A stretch of DNA of 47,559 nt from an uncultured Bacteroidales bacterium. GTDB taxonomy: Bacteria; Bacteroidota; Bacteroidia; Bacteroidales; Muribaculaceae. The DNA lies in NCBI GenBank assembly GCA_905210435.1, contig CAJLWO010000016.1, forward strand, positions 1 to 47,559. The letters run 5' to 3'. The position numbers and the translations under genes were made by a program. Shown one piece after another: positions 7,908 to 15,524 of the stretch (within the stretch, counting starts at the first letter, position 1; the number at the start of each line of letters is the position of its first letter). A model generated the notes under the pieces. It was not told the DNA's origin and searched no databases. It saw only the letters and a program-made list of their open reading frames with translations.

Positions 7908-8402
7908 TCAATCATTCTTTTTTTCAACAAATGAAATTCCTACCTGTTCAACTTCCGGCAGCACTTCGTCGCGCATGATATGGCGCACTCCGATATTGAC
8001 AGGACGCCTGAAAGTCACGCCGCACGCTATCGTATCGGTGACCTGAAAATCAGTACCGATGCCGCGTCCGTGCCATCGTCCGAAGTCATCCGCGAGAGTG
8101 ACCTCAAGAGTGTCGCGCCGCGAAGTGAGCGAGTCAGTTATCGTGACTTCCAGGAAAATGTTGCTGTATATATAGTCATTTGTATGCCGCAGAGAGAGAG
8201 ACATATCGCCGGTCACCACAGAATCAGCCGGCTCGAACGTATACTTCAGCGTATCACCATACTGCCATCCGGCAGAGTCGATATCATGATACTGGCTGAA
8301 GTCGTTCGGCCCCATACGGCATCCCGACAAGCCTGTCAGCGCCGCTATTAGTGACAATAGCAGCGCTGAACGACGGGATTTCTTTATGATATCATGCTTC
8401 AT
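7908..8402 (-). CDS. gldH: GldH-family lipoprotein
   Basis: The 164-residue product has a lipoprotein signal: basic KKSRR, a hydrophobic stretch, then LTGLSGC with the lipidated cysteine at position 28. The rest is a beta-rich domain resembling GldH, a lipoprotein required for gliding in flavobacteria and also conserved in non-gliding Bacteroidales, where its role is unclear. Start: the minus strand reads TTGATAATG here, where TGA ends the upstream gene and ATG at 8402 begins this one. The neighbour upstream is a PSP1/RicT-like gene, a pairing seen in Bacteroidota. The last residues are charged (VEKKND). Confidence 0.75.
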   Translation of the reverse strand: MKHDIIKKSRRSALLLSLIAALTGLSGCRMGPNDFSQYHDIDSAGWQYGDTLKYTFEPADSVVTGDMSLSLRHTNDYIYSNIFLEVTITDSLTSRRDTLEVTLADDFGRWHGRGIGTDFQVTDTIACGVTFRRPVNIGVRHIMRDEVLPEVEQVGISFVEKKND

Positions 8403-8404
8403 TA

Positions 8405-9973
8405 TCAATTATCGGTTGATTTGGCAGGTCCGTTATCGCGTGGTTTGCTATCGCGCGGAGCGGGCGCAGGTTCGCTTGCGGGAGCGGCTGCCGACTGGCC
8501 GTCGGGCTGCTGACGCGGTGCATTGTCACGTCGCTGGCGTGCATTGTCACGTTCGGGGCGGCGTTCGCGGCGTTCCTTGTCATCACGCCGACGGTTATTC
8601 CCCTGCGGCTGCTGCGCGCTTTCCGTGTCCGGTGCGGGAGCCTCGCCGTTCTGCGGGTTACGCTGGCGGCGACGGTTGTCGCGCTGACGGTTGTCGCGAC
8701 GTTCCTTGTCGTCACGTCCGTTTTCCTGTTGAGGCGCAGCCTGCGGCTGACCTTCGCTTGGCCGGGCGTCGCGCTGTGCCTGAGGCTGCTTCTGCCCTTT
8801 CGATTTCTTCTTGCGCTTCTTGTTGTCGAAACGGTTGAGATTGTCCTGGTCCAGAATATCATTGTATTTCTGGGCGTTAGGCTTCTCCTCTCCGTCACGC
8901 TTGAGCGACAGCGGTTTCTCGCCCGCTTTGTTCATGCGTATCACCTCAAACGCGCGGTCGGCGTCAATCGTGACGAGATTGGCCGCAATCGACTTGTCGG
9001 TCGAATACGTGATTTCGCGCTTGAAGATGTCGACCTTGAAGTAGTAATATGTGGCATCGGCCGTCTCCAGACGTATATCCTTGCCCGGCATGCGCTTGAC
9101 GCTCTCCACGTAGGTGTCGACCTCGAAATTGAGGCAGCACTTGAGCTTGGCGCACTGTCCGGCGAGCTTCTGCGGGTTGAGCGATATATCCTGATAACGT
9201 GCCGCCGATGTGGCTACCGACACGAAATTGGTCATCCATGTGGCACAACACAGCGGACGTCCGCACGGTCCGATACCGCCTATGCGGCCTGCCTCCTGAC
9301 GCGCTCCGATCTGCTTCATCTCGATGCGCACCTTAAACGTCTCGGCAAGCACCTTTATGAGCTGACGGAAATCGACACGCTCGTCGGCGATATAATAGAA
9401 TATGGCCTTGTTGCCGTCGCCCTGATACTCCACGTCGCCTATTTTCATGTTGAGCTGGAGGCTCTCGGCTATCTTACGCGAACGTATCATGGTTGAGTTT
9501 TCGCGGGCTTTCGCCTCCTCTAATTTTTCCATATCGGCCGGACGCGCTTTGCGGAATATACGCTTGAGGTCGGCCTCGTTCTTGACACCTGCCTTGCGCA
9601 TCTGCAGACGGGTGAGAGCTCCCACCATAGTCACACGGCCTATGTCATGGCCCGGTGTGGCTTCGACGGCCACCCAGTCGCCGATATTAAGCGGAATACC
9701 GGTAGGATTCTTATAGAAGCCCTTACGGGTGTTCTTGAAAAGCACCTCGACATATTCGGAGTCGGCGTATCCTCCCGGCACGTCGGCAAGATAGTTGTAG
9801 CTCTGAAGCTGTCCGCGCGGCGCTTTCACGTGGCGGTTGCAGCAAGGGCAGCTCATCGGCGTCTCCGGTTCGGTGACAAGACTGGCCTTGGGCTCGGTGC
9901 CCTTTGCCGCGTCAGCCACCGGGTCATCGGGAACTGGAACGGGCGGTTGCTGATTTTTTTTATCGTCTGACAT
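8405..9973 (-). CDS. PSP1/RicT-like protein with long basic low-complexity tail
   Basis: The 522-residue protein contains a PSP1 domain at about residues 60-300. Cysteines cluster in two blocks: GPCGRPLCCATW (Cys237, 242, 243) and GQCAKLKCCLNFE (Cys274, 279, 280). Another set, SCPCCNRH, is near residues 42-45. In Bacillus RicT (YaaT) the equivalent cysteines take part in Fe-S cluster binding by the RicA-RicF-RicT complex, which modulates RNase Y cleavage. From about residue 385 to the end the sequence is a disordered tail rich in Arg, Asn, Gln, Asp and Pro with several Arg-rich patches, suggesting RNA contact. It lies 31 bases downstream of rny, which supports a link to RNase Y; that link is inference. 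Confidence 0.8.
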   Translation of the reverse strand: MSDDKKNQQPPVPVPDDPVADAAKGTEPKASLVTEPETPMSCPCCNRHVKAPRGQLQSYNYLADVPGGYADSEYVEVLFKNTRKGFYKNPTGIPLNIGDWVAVEATPGHDIGRVTMVGALTRLQMRKAGVKNEADLKRIFRKARPADMEKLEEAKARENSTMIRSRKIAESLQLNMKIGDVEYQGDGNKAIFYYIADERVDFRQLIKVLAETFKVRIEMKQIGARQEAGRIGGIGPCGRPLCCATWMTNFVSVATSAARYQDISLNPQKLAGQCAKLKCCLNFEVDTYVESVKRMPGKDIRLETADATYYYFKVDIFKREITYSTDKSIAANLVTIDADRAFEVIRMNKAGEKPLSLKRDGEEKPNAQKYNDILDQDNLNRFDNKKRKKKSKGQKQPQAQRDARPSEGQPQAAPQQENGRDDKERRDNRQRDNRRRQRNPQNGEAPAPDTESAQQPQGNNRRRDDKERRERRPERDNARQRRDNAPRQQPDGQSAAAPASEPAPAPRDSKPRDNGPAKSTDN

Positions 9974-10004
9974 AATTCAATTACCTGATTGAGCGACGAT
10001 AAAA

Positions 10005-11546
10005 TTATTTGGCGAACGATACGGCACGAGTCTCACGTATCACGGTTATCTTCACCTGACCGGGATAGGTCATCTCGTCCTGTATACGTTTGGCTATTTC
10101 GGTAGAGAGCTGTTCGGTCTCGACATCATCAATCTTGTCGGCACCGACTATGACGCGGAGTTCGCGGCCTGCCTGGATGGCATAGGTCTTGATTACACCG
10201 GGATATGAGAGCGCAAGCTGCTCGAGGTCGTTGAGACGTTTGATATAAGCCTCGACGATTTCGCGGCGAGCGCCGGGACGTGCACCCGATATGGCGTCGC
10301 ATACCTGCACGATGGGAGCAAGCAGCGTAGTCTGCTCGATTTCGTCGTGGTGGGCACCGATGGCGTTGCATATCTCGGGTTTCTCCTTATATTTCTCAGC
10401 CAGTTTCATACCGAGGAGTGCGTGCGGCAGTTCAGGCTCTTCGTCGGGCACCTTGCCTATATCGTGGAGGAGTCCGGCACGGCGTGCTTTCTTGGGATTG
10501 AGACCGAGTTCCGATGCCATGATAGCACAAAGGTTGGCAGTCTCGCGGGCGTGCTGCAACAGGTTCTGTCCGTAGCTCGAGCGGTATTTCATCTTACCGA
10601 TAAGACGGATAAGGTCGGGATGCAGGCCGTGGATACCGAGGTCGATGACCGTACGCTTGCCGGTCTCGATGATTTCCTCCTCAATCTGCTTGCGCACTTT
10701 GTTGACCACCTCCTCAATGCGCGCCGGATGGATACGACCGTCGGCCACGAGCTGATGGAGAGCCAGACGTGCCACCTCGCGGCGCACGGGGTCAAAGCCC
10801 GAAAGTACAATTGCCTCGGGGGTATCGTCGACGATGATTTCAATACCTGTGGCAGCCTCGAGAGCGCGTATATTGCGGCCTTCGCGACCGATGATGCGTC
10901 CTTTGATTTCATCCGAGTCGATATGGAACACGGTGACTGAATTCTCGATGGCGGTTTCGGTAGCCACGCGCTGTATAGTCTGCACTACTATGCGTTTTGC
11001 TTCCTTGTTTGCCGTCATCTTGGCTTCGTCCATGATGTCGTTGATATAGGCTGAAGCAGCTGTCTTGGCTTCATCTTTAAGCGACTCTACAAGTTTCTCC
11101 TTGGCTTCTTCCGACGAGAGGCCCGAGATGTGCTCGAGGGTTTCCTGGGCCTTGCGGCGCATGCGCTCCACCTCTTCCTTCTTGTTCTCGACTACGGCGA
11201 GCTGCGACTCCAGATTGACGCGGGTGGTCTCAAGCTCATTCTTGGCACGCTGATTCTCGCTCTGCTGCTGGTTGAGCTGAAGCTCGCGCTGCTTGATTTT
11301 GGCTTCCATCGACTGGATTTTTGAGAAGCGCTGATTGGCCTGCTTCTCGGCTTCTGCCTTGATTTTAAGCTCTTCCTCACGGGCTTCAAGCACCTTGTTT
11401 TTCTTTAGCACTTCAGCTTCGCGCTGAGCTTCTTCCAATATGGTCTTGGCTCGGTTGCGGGCCAGCGACTTTTGAACTGCGACGGTAACCACATAGCCCA
11501 AAGCCATGCCTGCCGCGACAGCGAGAATGTAATACAGGATTTCCAT
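10005..11546 (-). CDS. rny: Ribonuclease Y
   Basis: RNase Y is a membrane-anchored endoribonuclease that starts mRNA turnover. The 513-residue product shows the full architecture: a transmembrane anchor at about residues 3-25, a long coiled coil rich in Glu, Lys and Gln to about 200, a KH domain with GRIIGREGRNIRALE at about 215-230, and an HD domain with GLLHDIGKVPDEEP at about 359-372. The HD residues are intact. ATG start at 11546. It sits between zapA plus a candidate structured RNA upstream and a RicT-like gene downstream, an arrangement that puts a possible RNase Y cofactor next to the enzyme. Confidence 0.96.
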   Translation of the reverse strand: MEILYYILAVAAGMALGYVVTVAVQKSLARNRAKTILEEAQREAEVLKKNKVLEAREEELKIKAEAEKQANQRFSKIQSMEAKIKQRELQLNQQQSENQRAKNELETTRVNLESQLAVVENKKEEVERMRRKAQETLEHISGLSSEEAKEKLVESLKDEAKTAASAYINDIMDEAKMTANKEAKRIVVQTIQRVATETAIENSVTVFHIDSDEIKGRIIGREGRNIRALEAATGIEIIVDDTPEAIVLSGFDPVRREVARLALHQLVADGRIHPARIEEVVNKVRKQIEEEIIETGKRTVIDLGIHGLHPDLIRLIGKMKYRSSYGQNLLQHARETANLCAIMASELGLNPKKARRAGLLHDIGKVPDEEPELPHALLGMKLAEKYKEKPEICNAIGAHHDEIEQTTLLAPIVQVCDAISGARPGARREIVEAYIKRLNDLEQLALSYPGVIKTYAIQAGRELRVIVGADKIDDVETEQLSTEIAKRIQDEMTYPGQVKITVIRETRAVSFAK

Positions 11547-11564
11547 TGTTTAACCGGTGTATTT

Positions 11565-11650
11565 AAAATAAAAATCGCACTCTTGCAGGCTGAAAGCGCG
11601 GCCGGTAGATGGGAAACGACCCGGGGCGCGAGGAGCCGTGAAAGTGCGGG
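11565..11650 (-). ncRNA. Candidate structured RNA between zapA and rny (6S-like rod or attenuator)
   Basis: On the minus strand the 170-base zapA-rny gap folds into one nested rod. CGCACTTT (11648-11641) pairs with AGAGTGCG near 11583-11576. Inside that GGC pairs with GCC, then CGCGCC with GGCCGCG, leaving unpaired bubbles between the stems. The outer stem is followed by ATTTTTATTT, an interrupted U-run. A closing stem, an open bubble and a terminal stem recall 6S RNA, which in many proteobacteria is also encoded beside zapA. At about 85 nt it is shorter than a typical 6S RNA, so an attenuator before rny is an equally valid reading. Confidence 0.42.
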
Positions 11651-11716
11651 ATGAATTAATAATAACAATAATCTGAATCGAAGCTGAGCATCACTATGCA
11701 TCGCGCTGTGCAGATG

Positions 11717-12058
11717 TCAGGGCCGGTTGTCCCCATCGGCCGGAGGCATGTCGCCGCCGGAGCCTAAAGCGTCAATATCGAGCAGCAGACTGTCGAGCTG
11801 ACGTTCGAATCGGTCAAGCACGGCCACCGTTTCATCGGCCTGCCTGTTGAGCACGGTAAACAGTTTGGCAAACTGGAAAGCGACCATTCCGAGCACTTCG
11901 GTAGAAGATTTATCGGTAAAACGCTGCCGCCACGTGCGCCATAACTTGTTCACATTATATTCAGCATTCCTTATCATCTCCTCCTCCATGCGGTCAATCT
12001 GCAGGGCAAAAGGAGGCAACTCGGCTATGCGTATCGTGATATTCAGTTTATCTTTCAT
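11717..12058 (-). CDS. zapA: Cell division protein ZapA
   Basis: The 113-residue protein resembles the short ZapA family, which binds and bundles FtsZ filaments at the division site. The N-terminus has an alternating-strand stretch (LNITIRIAELPPFALQID) followed by EEEMIRNAEYNVNKLW, the usual helix start. A helical coiled-coil segment with heptad spacing follows at about residues 55-95 for dimerisation. The C-terminal tail is Gly/Asp/Pro-rich and looks disordered. ATG at 12058. A coiled-coil gene lies 70 bases upstream on the same strand and rny downstream, so the three probably share the promoter at 12441-12448. Confidence 0.8.
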   Translation of the reverse strand: MKDKLNITIRIAELPPFALQIDRMEEEMIRNAEYNVNKLWRTWRQRFTDKSSTEVLGMVAFQFAKLFTVLNRQADETVAVLDRFERQLDSLLLDIDALGSGGDMPPADGDNRP

Positions 12059-12128
12059 TGCAGCAATCAGTTAATTGAATTGTCGATGTCAATGGTTATG
12101 CTCGGTTGCAAGCTAAGCCGAAACCGGT

Positions 12129-12422
12129 TCACTCACTCAACTGACTGATACATTTATCGATTTCCCACACTAACTCGGACAAGAATTTCCGGCTTTGCTC
12201 AATATCGCCGTCTACAGCCTCAATAGCCGATGCCATGCGGAGATACTCGACTTGTCGGGTAAGCTCCTCAATGCGTGTGCGCGCTGCGGCAAGCTCGCCG
12301 TTGGCCTGTGAAAGTCGTTCAAGAGCCTCGTCCCTCTGCATTACCACGTATCGGTAACGCTGCGTCAGCATGCGCGTCTTGGCATTGATTTCGTTAAGGC
12401 GTTGCTCAAAGTTAACGGACAT
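12129..12422 (-). CDS. Small coiled-coil protein, possible ZapB analogue
   Basis: This 97-residue protein is mostly one helix. Heptad-like hydrophobic spacing runs from about residue 4 to 63 (RLNEINAKTRMLTQRYRYVV and then ELAAARTRIEELTRQVEYLR), followed by a short second helix ending ISQLSE. No catalytic motif, signal or membrane span is seen. It is not recognised by family. Its size, coiled-coil form and position directly before zapA suggest a ZapA partner that plays the part ZapB plays in E. coli; sequence homology to ZapB is not claimed. It has its own exact -7 box 18 bases upstream. Confidence 0.65.
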   Translation of the reverse strand: MSVNFEQRLNEINAKTRMLTQRYRYVVMQRDEALERLSQANGELAAARTRIEELTRQVEYLRMASAIEAVDGDIEQSRKFLSELVWEIDKCISQLSE

Positions 12423-12440
12423 TCTTATTCCAAATTTTCA

Positions 12441-12448
12441 CAAAAGTA
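12441..12448 (-). promoter_or_regulatory. -7 box for the zapA-rny cluster
   Basis: The minus strand reads TACTTTTG, an exact TAnnTTTG match, ending 18 bases before the ATG at 12422. A TTG lies about 22 bases further upstream. This is the first clear promoter ahead of the coiled-coil, zapA, rny, ricT-like and gldH series. Confidence 0.6.
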
Positions 12449-12539
12449 ATTATTTATTACGAAATTTCCGCAATATTCAATAATTATTTTTGTAAAATAT
12501 TTTGATAATAAATGTTAATCCGACGCATTATCACACCAT

Positions 12540-13928
12540 CTAAAAACGCGACACGAGCCGGTCAAAGCCTCTGTGTATCCACGATGGCTGCAACTGCACG
12601 CCGGCACGCCGTGTAAGGAGCCTGACCGTTGTGAATGAAACAAGCGCGGCGAGCATCAACGGGAGGAACATACCGAAACCGCCGGTCATCTCCACTGTCA
12701 GAAACATCGCCATCAACGGTGCCTGAATGGCTCCCGCCATCACTCCCGCCATACCGAAAAGCGCAAAATCGGCCACCGGGAGCGACGAGCCGGCGGCAAG
12801 ATTGCACAATACCGCAAAAAACAGTCCGGCCATGCACCCGGCAAATAATGTCGGGGCAAAATCGCCACCTACGCCACCTCCGGCATTGGTCAGCGCGCAT
12901 ACTGCCGATTTGACAAGGATTATGCCTCCGGCCAACAGCAGCACAGTCCATTCGTTGACCGCGGCAAACAATGACCGACTGTACAGACCGCCGTCATCTC
13001 CGTTGAGAATTTCACCTGCAACGCCGTAGCCTTCGCCATAAAGCGCCGGAAACAACAGCAACCCGGCTCCTATCAACAGTCCCGACACGATATTCTGCGC
13101 CCACGGGTTACGTATTTTCCCGATAAAGCCCTCGCTCCTGTCCATCAGACAGGAATAATATACCGAATAAAGCCCGCAGAACACTCCGAGCACAAGCACC
13201 ATCGGGATGAGGTGGCCGTCAAACTGATGCGTCACATGCATCGGCACATCAAGCGTCATGCCAGAGAATATATAGGAGGTGAACCACGACGCGATACAAC
13301 ACGCCACAAGCGCAAGCACCGAGATGGTGGTAAACTGCACCCCTATCACCTCAATCGCAAACAGCGCCCCGCCGACAGGGGCCTTGAATATACCGGCGAT
13401 ACCGGCTCCGGCCCCGCATCCCACAAGTATGCGCAGCATGTCGGATGACAGTCCGAAAAACTTGCCTACATTACTTCCGATACCGGCGCCGGCATAAGCG
13501 ATAGGCCCCTCGGCGCCGGAAGACCCTCCGAATCCGAGAGTAAGCGCACACGACACTATCGGCGCATAAACTATATGTCCGCGCAGACGGTAGTCATGCC
13601 GGTCAAGAGTATCGCGTATGCGCTGGCAGCCGAATTCCATATTATCCTTCACTACATACCGGCAATAGGTGCCGCACAGCAGCACGCCGACTACCGGAAA
13701 CAACAGCAACAGCCAGTTGGCATCAAGAATATCCATCATCCGGAAAGCCCACGACGTAAGAGTACCGATAAAAAAACGCAATATTTCGGCGCCAGTGCCG
13801 ACTATCAGCCCCACGAGCACAGCGAGCAATATAAGGAATTTCTTTTCCGACATAAGTTGCCGCCCCCCGGCCGCTTCCTTCGAAGCCACAGCGAGAATAC
13901 GCCGCTTTATTATGGACCATGATGCCAT
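12540..13928 (-). CDS. ClC-family chloride channel or transporter
   Basis: The 462-residue membrane protein has the usual set of hydrophobic helices and no CBS domains. The gating-glutamate motif is GAEGP with Glu140, and the chloride-coordinating GGDFAPTLF motif is present. Two features are unusual. The GSGIP anion-binding motif before the gate is replaced by EFGCQRI at about 98-104. The internal proton-glutamate position, which reads IIEEM in E. coli ClC, reads AIEVI here, with Val194 where transporters usually have Glu. Val at this site is found in ClC channels. Transport mode is therefore uncertain. ATG start at 13928; the gene stands alone and diverges from the OmpA-like gene. Confidence 0.85.
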   Translation of the reverse strand: MASWSIIKRRILAVASKEAAGGRQLMSEKKFLILLAVLVGLIVGTGAEILRFFIGTLTSWAFRMMDILDANWLLLLFPVVGVLLCGTYCRYVVKDNMEFGCQRIRDTLDRHDYRLRGHIVYAPIVSCALTLGFGGSSGAEGPIAYAGAGIGSNVGKFFGLSSDMLRILVGCGAGAGIAGIFKAPVGGALFAIEVIGVQFTTISVLALVACCIASWFTSYIFSGMTLDVPMHVTHQFDGHLIPMVLVLGVFCGLYSVYYSCLMDRSEGFIGKIRNPWAQNIVSGLLIGAGLLLFPALYGEGYGVAGEILNGDDGGLYSRSLFAAVNEWTVLLLAGGIILVKSAVCALTNAGGGVGGDFAPTLFAGCMAGLFFAVLCNLAAGSSLPVADFALFGMAGVMAGAIQAPLMAMFLTVEMTGGFGMFLPLMLAALVSFTTVRLLTRRAGVQLQPSWIHRGFDRLVSRF

Positions 13929-14034
13929 CTCTCATAAATAAGGAATGCTGATAAATATTCCCTCCTGTATAATTTGGAACAATTTACCGGTGCTAAAGTT
14001 GCCCCTCAGTGGCCGCTAAACCAAAATTTAGCCT

Positions 14035-14075
14035 GATATGTTTTATAGATATATGTTTTATAGATATATGTTTTA
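14035..14075. repeat. Short tandem repeat in the leader of the OmpA-like gene
   Basis: The 15-base unit GATATATGTTTTATA occurs nearly three times in a row (first copy lacks two bases, last is cut). It lies 20 to 60 bases before the ATG at 14096. A palindrome GCTAAA...TTTAGC sits just before it. Copy-number change could alter spacing in the promoter or leader. Confidence 0.75.
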
Positions 14076-14095
14076 CAATAAAAAAACGCACAGTT

Positions 14096-14956
14096 ATGAA
14101 AACACGTTCAATTATTCTTATGACAGCTATCGTGGCACTGGCAGCCACCGGTTGCGTCAGCAAAAAGAAATATGCGGCCCTCGATGCCGACTATAAATCG
14201 CTGCAGTCGGAATACACCACCACGCAGCTTGCGCTCACCGAATGCCAGACGGGCGGCAAAAGCCTCCAGGCAATGCTTGCCGATGCCAGGAAGGGCAACG
14301 AGGACCTGCAGAAGAATTACGCCGAACTGCAGAATCTCCTCAACCAAAGCATGGCAAACAACTCGCAGGGCAATGTCAACATCTCAAAACTCGTCGACGA
14401 AATCAACGCATCCAACAAATACATCAAGCAGCTGATTGATGCCAAGAGCAAAAGCGACTCGCTCAATATGGTGCTCACCAACAACCTGACACGCTCGCTC
14501 TCGTCGTCGGAACTCCGCGATGTAGATGTCAAGGTGCTCAAAGGCGTAGTCTATATATCCTTGGCCGACAATATGTTGTTCCGCTCCGGCAGCTACCAGA
14601 TAAGCGACAAAGCGATGGACATACTCAGCAAGATTGCCAAAATTATCAAGGACTACAAAGACTATGACGTACTGGTTGAAGGAAACACCGACAATGTACC
14701 CATCTCCAAGACCAACATCCGCAACAACTGGGACCTCAGCGCCCTGCGCGCCTCCTCGGTAGTACAGGTATTGCAGGACAAATTCGGTGTCGACCCCTCA
14801 CGCCTCACAGCCGGAGGCCGCGGCGAATACAACCCCATAGCAACCAACTCCACACCCGAAGGCCGTCAGCTCAACCGCCGCACCCAGATAATAATCACCC
14901 CCAACCTCGACCAATTCATGGACCTCATAGACAAAGCCCCCAATCAGGATAAATAA
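14096..14956 (+). CDS. OmpA-family peptidoglycan-binding lipoprotein
   Basis: The 286-residue protein has a lipoprotein signal (ALAATGC, Cys20). A Gln/Asn-rich coiled-coil region follows at about residues 25-130, then an OmpA C-terminal domain at about 150-275. The OmpA signature is visible: EGNTDNVPI, then NWDLSALRASSV, which supplies the Asp and Arg that hold diaminopimelate, and RLTAGGRGEYNP. It should sit in the outer membrane by its lipid and tether it to peptidoglycan. The ATG at 14096 is preferred because the signal peptide begins there; codons further upstream are in the tandem-repeat leader. Confidence 0.9.
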   Translation: MKTRSIILMTAIVALAATGCVSKKKYAALDADYKSLQSEYTTTQLALTECQTGGKSLQAMLADARKGNEDLQKNYAELQNLLNQSMANNSQGNVNISKLVDEINASNKYIKQLIDAKSKSDSLNMVLTNNLTRSLSSSELRDVDVKVLKGVVYISLADNMLFRSGSYQISDKAMDILSKIAKIIKDYKDYDVLVEGNTDNVPISKTNIRNNWDLSALRASSVVQVLQDKFGVDPSRLTAGGRGEYNPIATNSTPEGRQLNRRTQIIITPNLDQFMDLIDKAPNQDK

Positions 14957-15524
14957 AAAGAATAGCTCGAGTTTCCGAGGACATTGAAAAGCTCCACTCT
15001 ATAACACTCTCTTAATTTATCGGATTGATGTTCGACTCGATATTGTCCCTGAATGGCTTGATACATGTTAATGTTATATGGTTTTCTATAACAGATTTAG
15101 GCATTTTCATACAATTTATCTGTTAAGACAATGATAATAAGAGCTTGTCTAAAATTCATATTACTTTGCTTTTGAGGGTCTTGTCAGTGTCTTTTTTGCT
15201 CGCTCTTCAGTCACGTAGCTACGGCTACGCTCGCTCTTTGCAAGCAAAGCGACTTCGTCGATGACATCGCAAGCAAAAATCCATCTGACAATTCCTCTCA
15301 AAATCTGCATCATATAAATTTAGACAAGCTCTAAAACATAAAAATTTCTGATTGAATTGTAATATTATTTTTAAGAAGACCGGCCGACTGCAAATTTGGC
15401 AGTAGTTTTCACAAAGTTTCAGAAAAAATGTCATGCTTTTCAGTGTGGCATTTTTTTTGTAATTGTTATAAGTGAGTACGGGCATGTCCCGCACTTTTGA
15501 ATTGTCAAATATTAAAATACCACT
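14957..15524. other. 568-base intergenic region before htpG
   Basis: No gene is supported here. It holds a weak CTCG...CGAG hairpin just after the OmpA-like stop, the inverted-repeat element at 15141-15331, and the AT-rich leader of htpG. CACTTTTG at 15492-15499 is one base off the TAnnTTTG -7 box and is the best htpG promoter candidate, 26 bases before its ATG. Confidence 0.6.
15141..15331. mobile_element. MITE-like element with GAGCTTGTCTA ends
   Basis: The left end starts GAGCTTGTCTAAAATTCATA and the right end is its near-perfect inverse (11 exact bases at 15321-15331, more with small gaps). The 191-base body contains a palindrome around GTAGCTACGGCTACGC and a second hairpin region around GCAAGCAAAGCGACTT. 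There is no coding capacity. Flanks are AT-rich and no target duplication can be assigned with confidence. It is read as a non-autonomous element or a structured intergenic repeat. Confidence 0.65.

Noticed and set aside
7908..8402. Evidence that the organism glides
   Set aside because: GldH- and GldB-type lipoproteins are also present in non-gliding Bacteroidales, and no other gliding genes are in the window.
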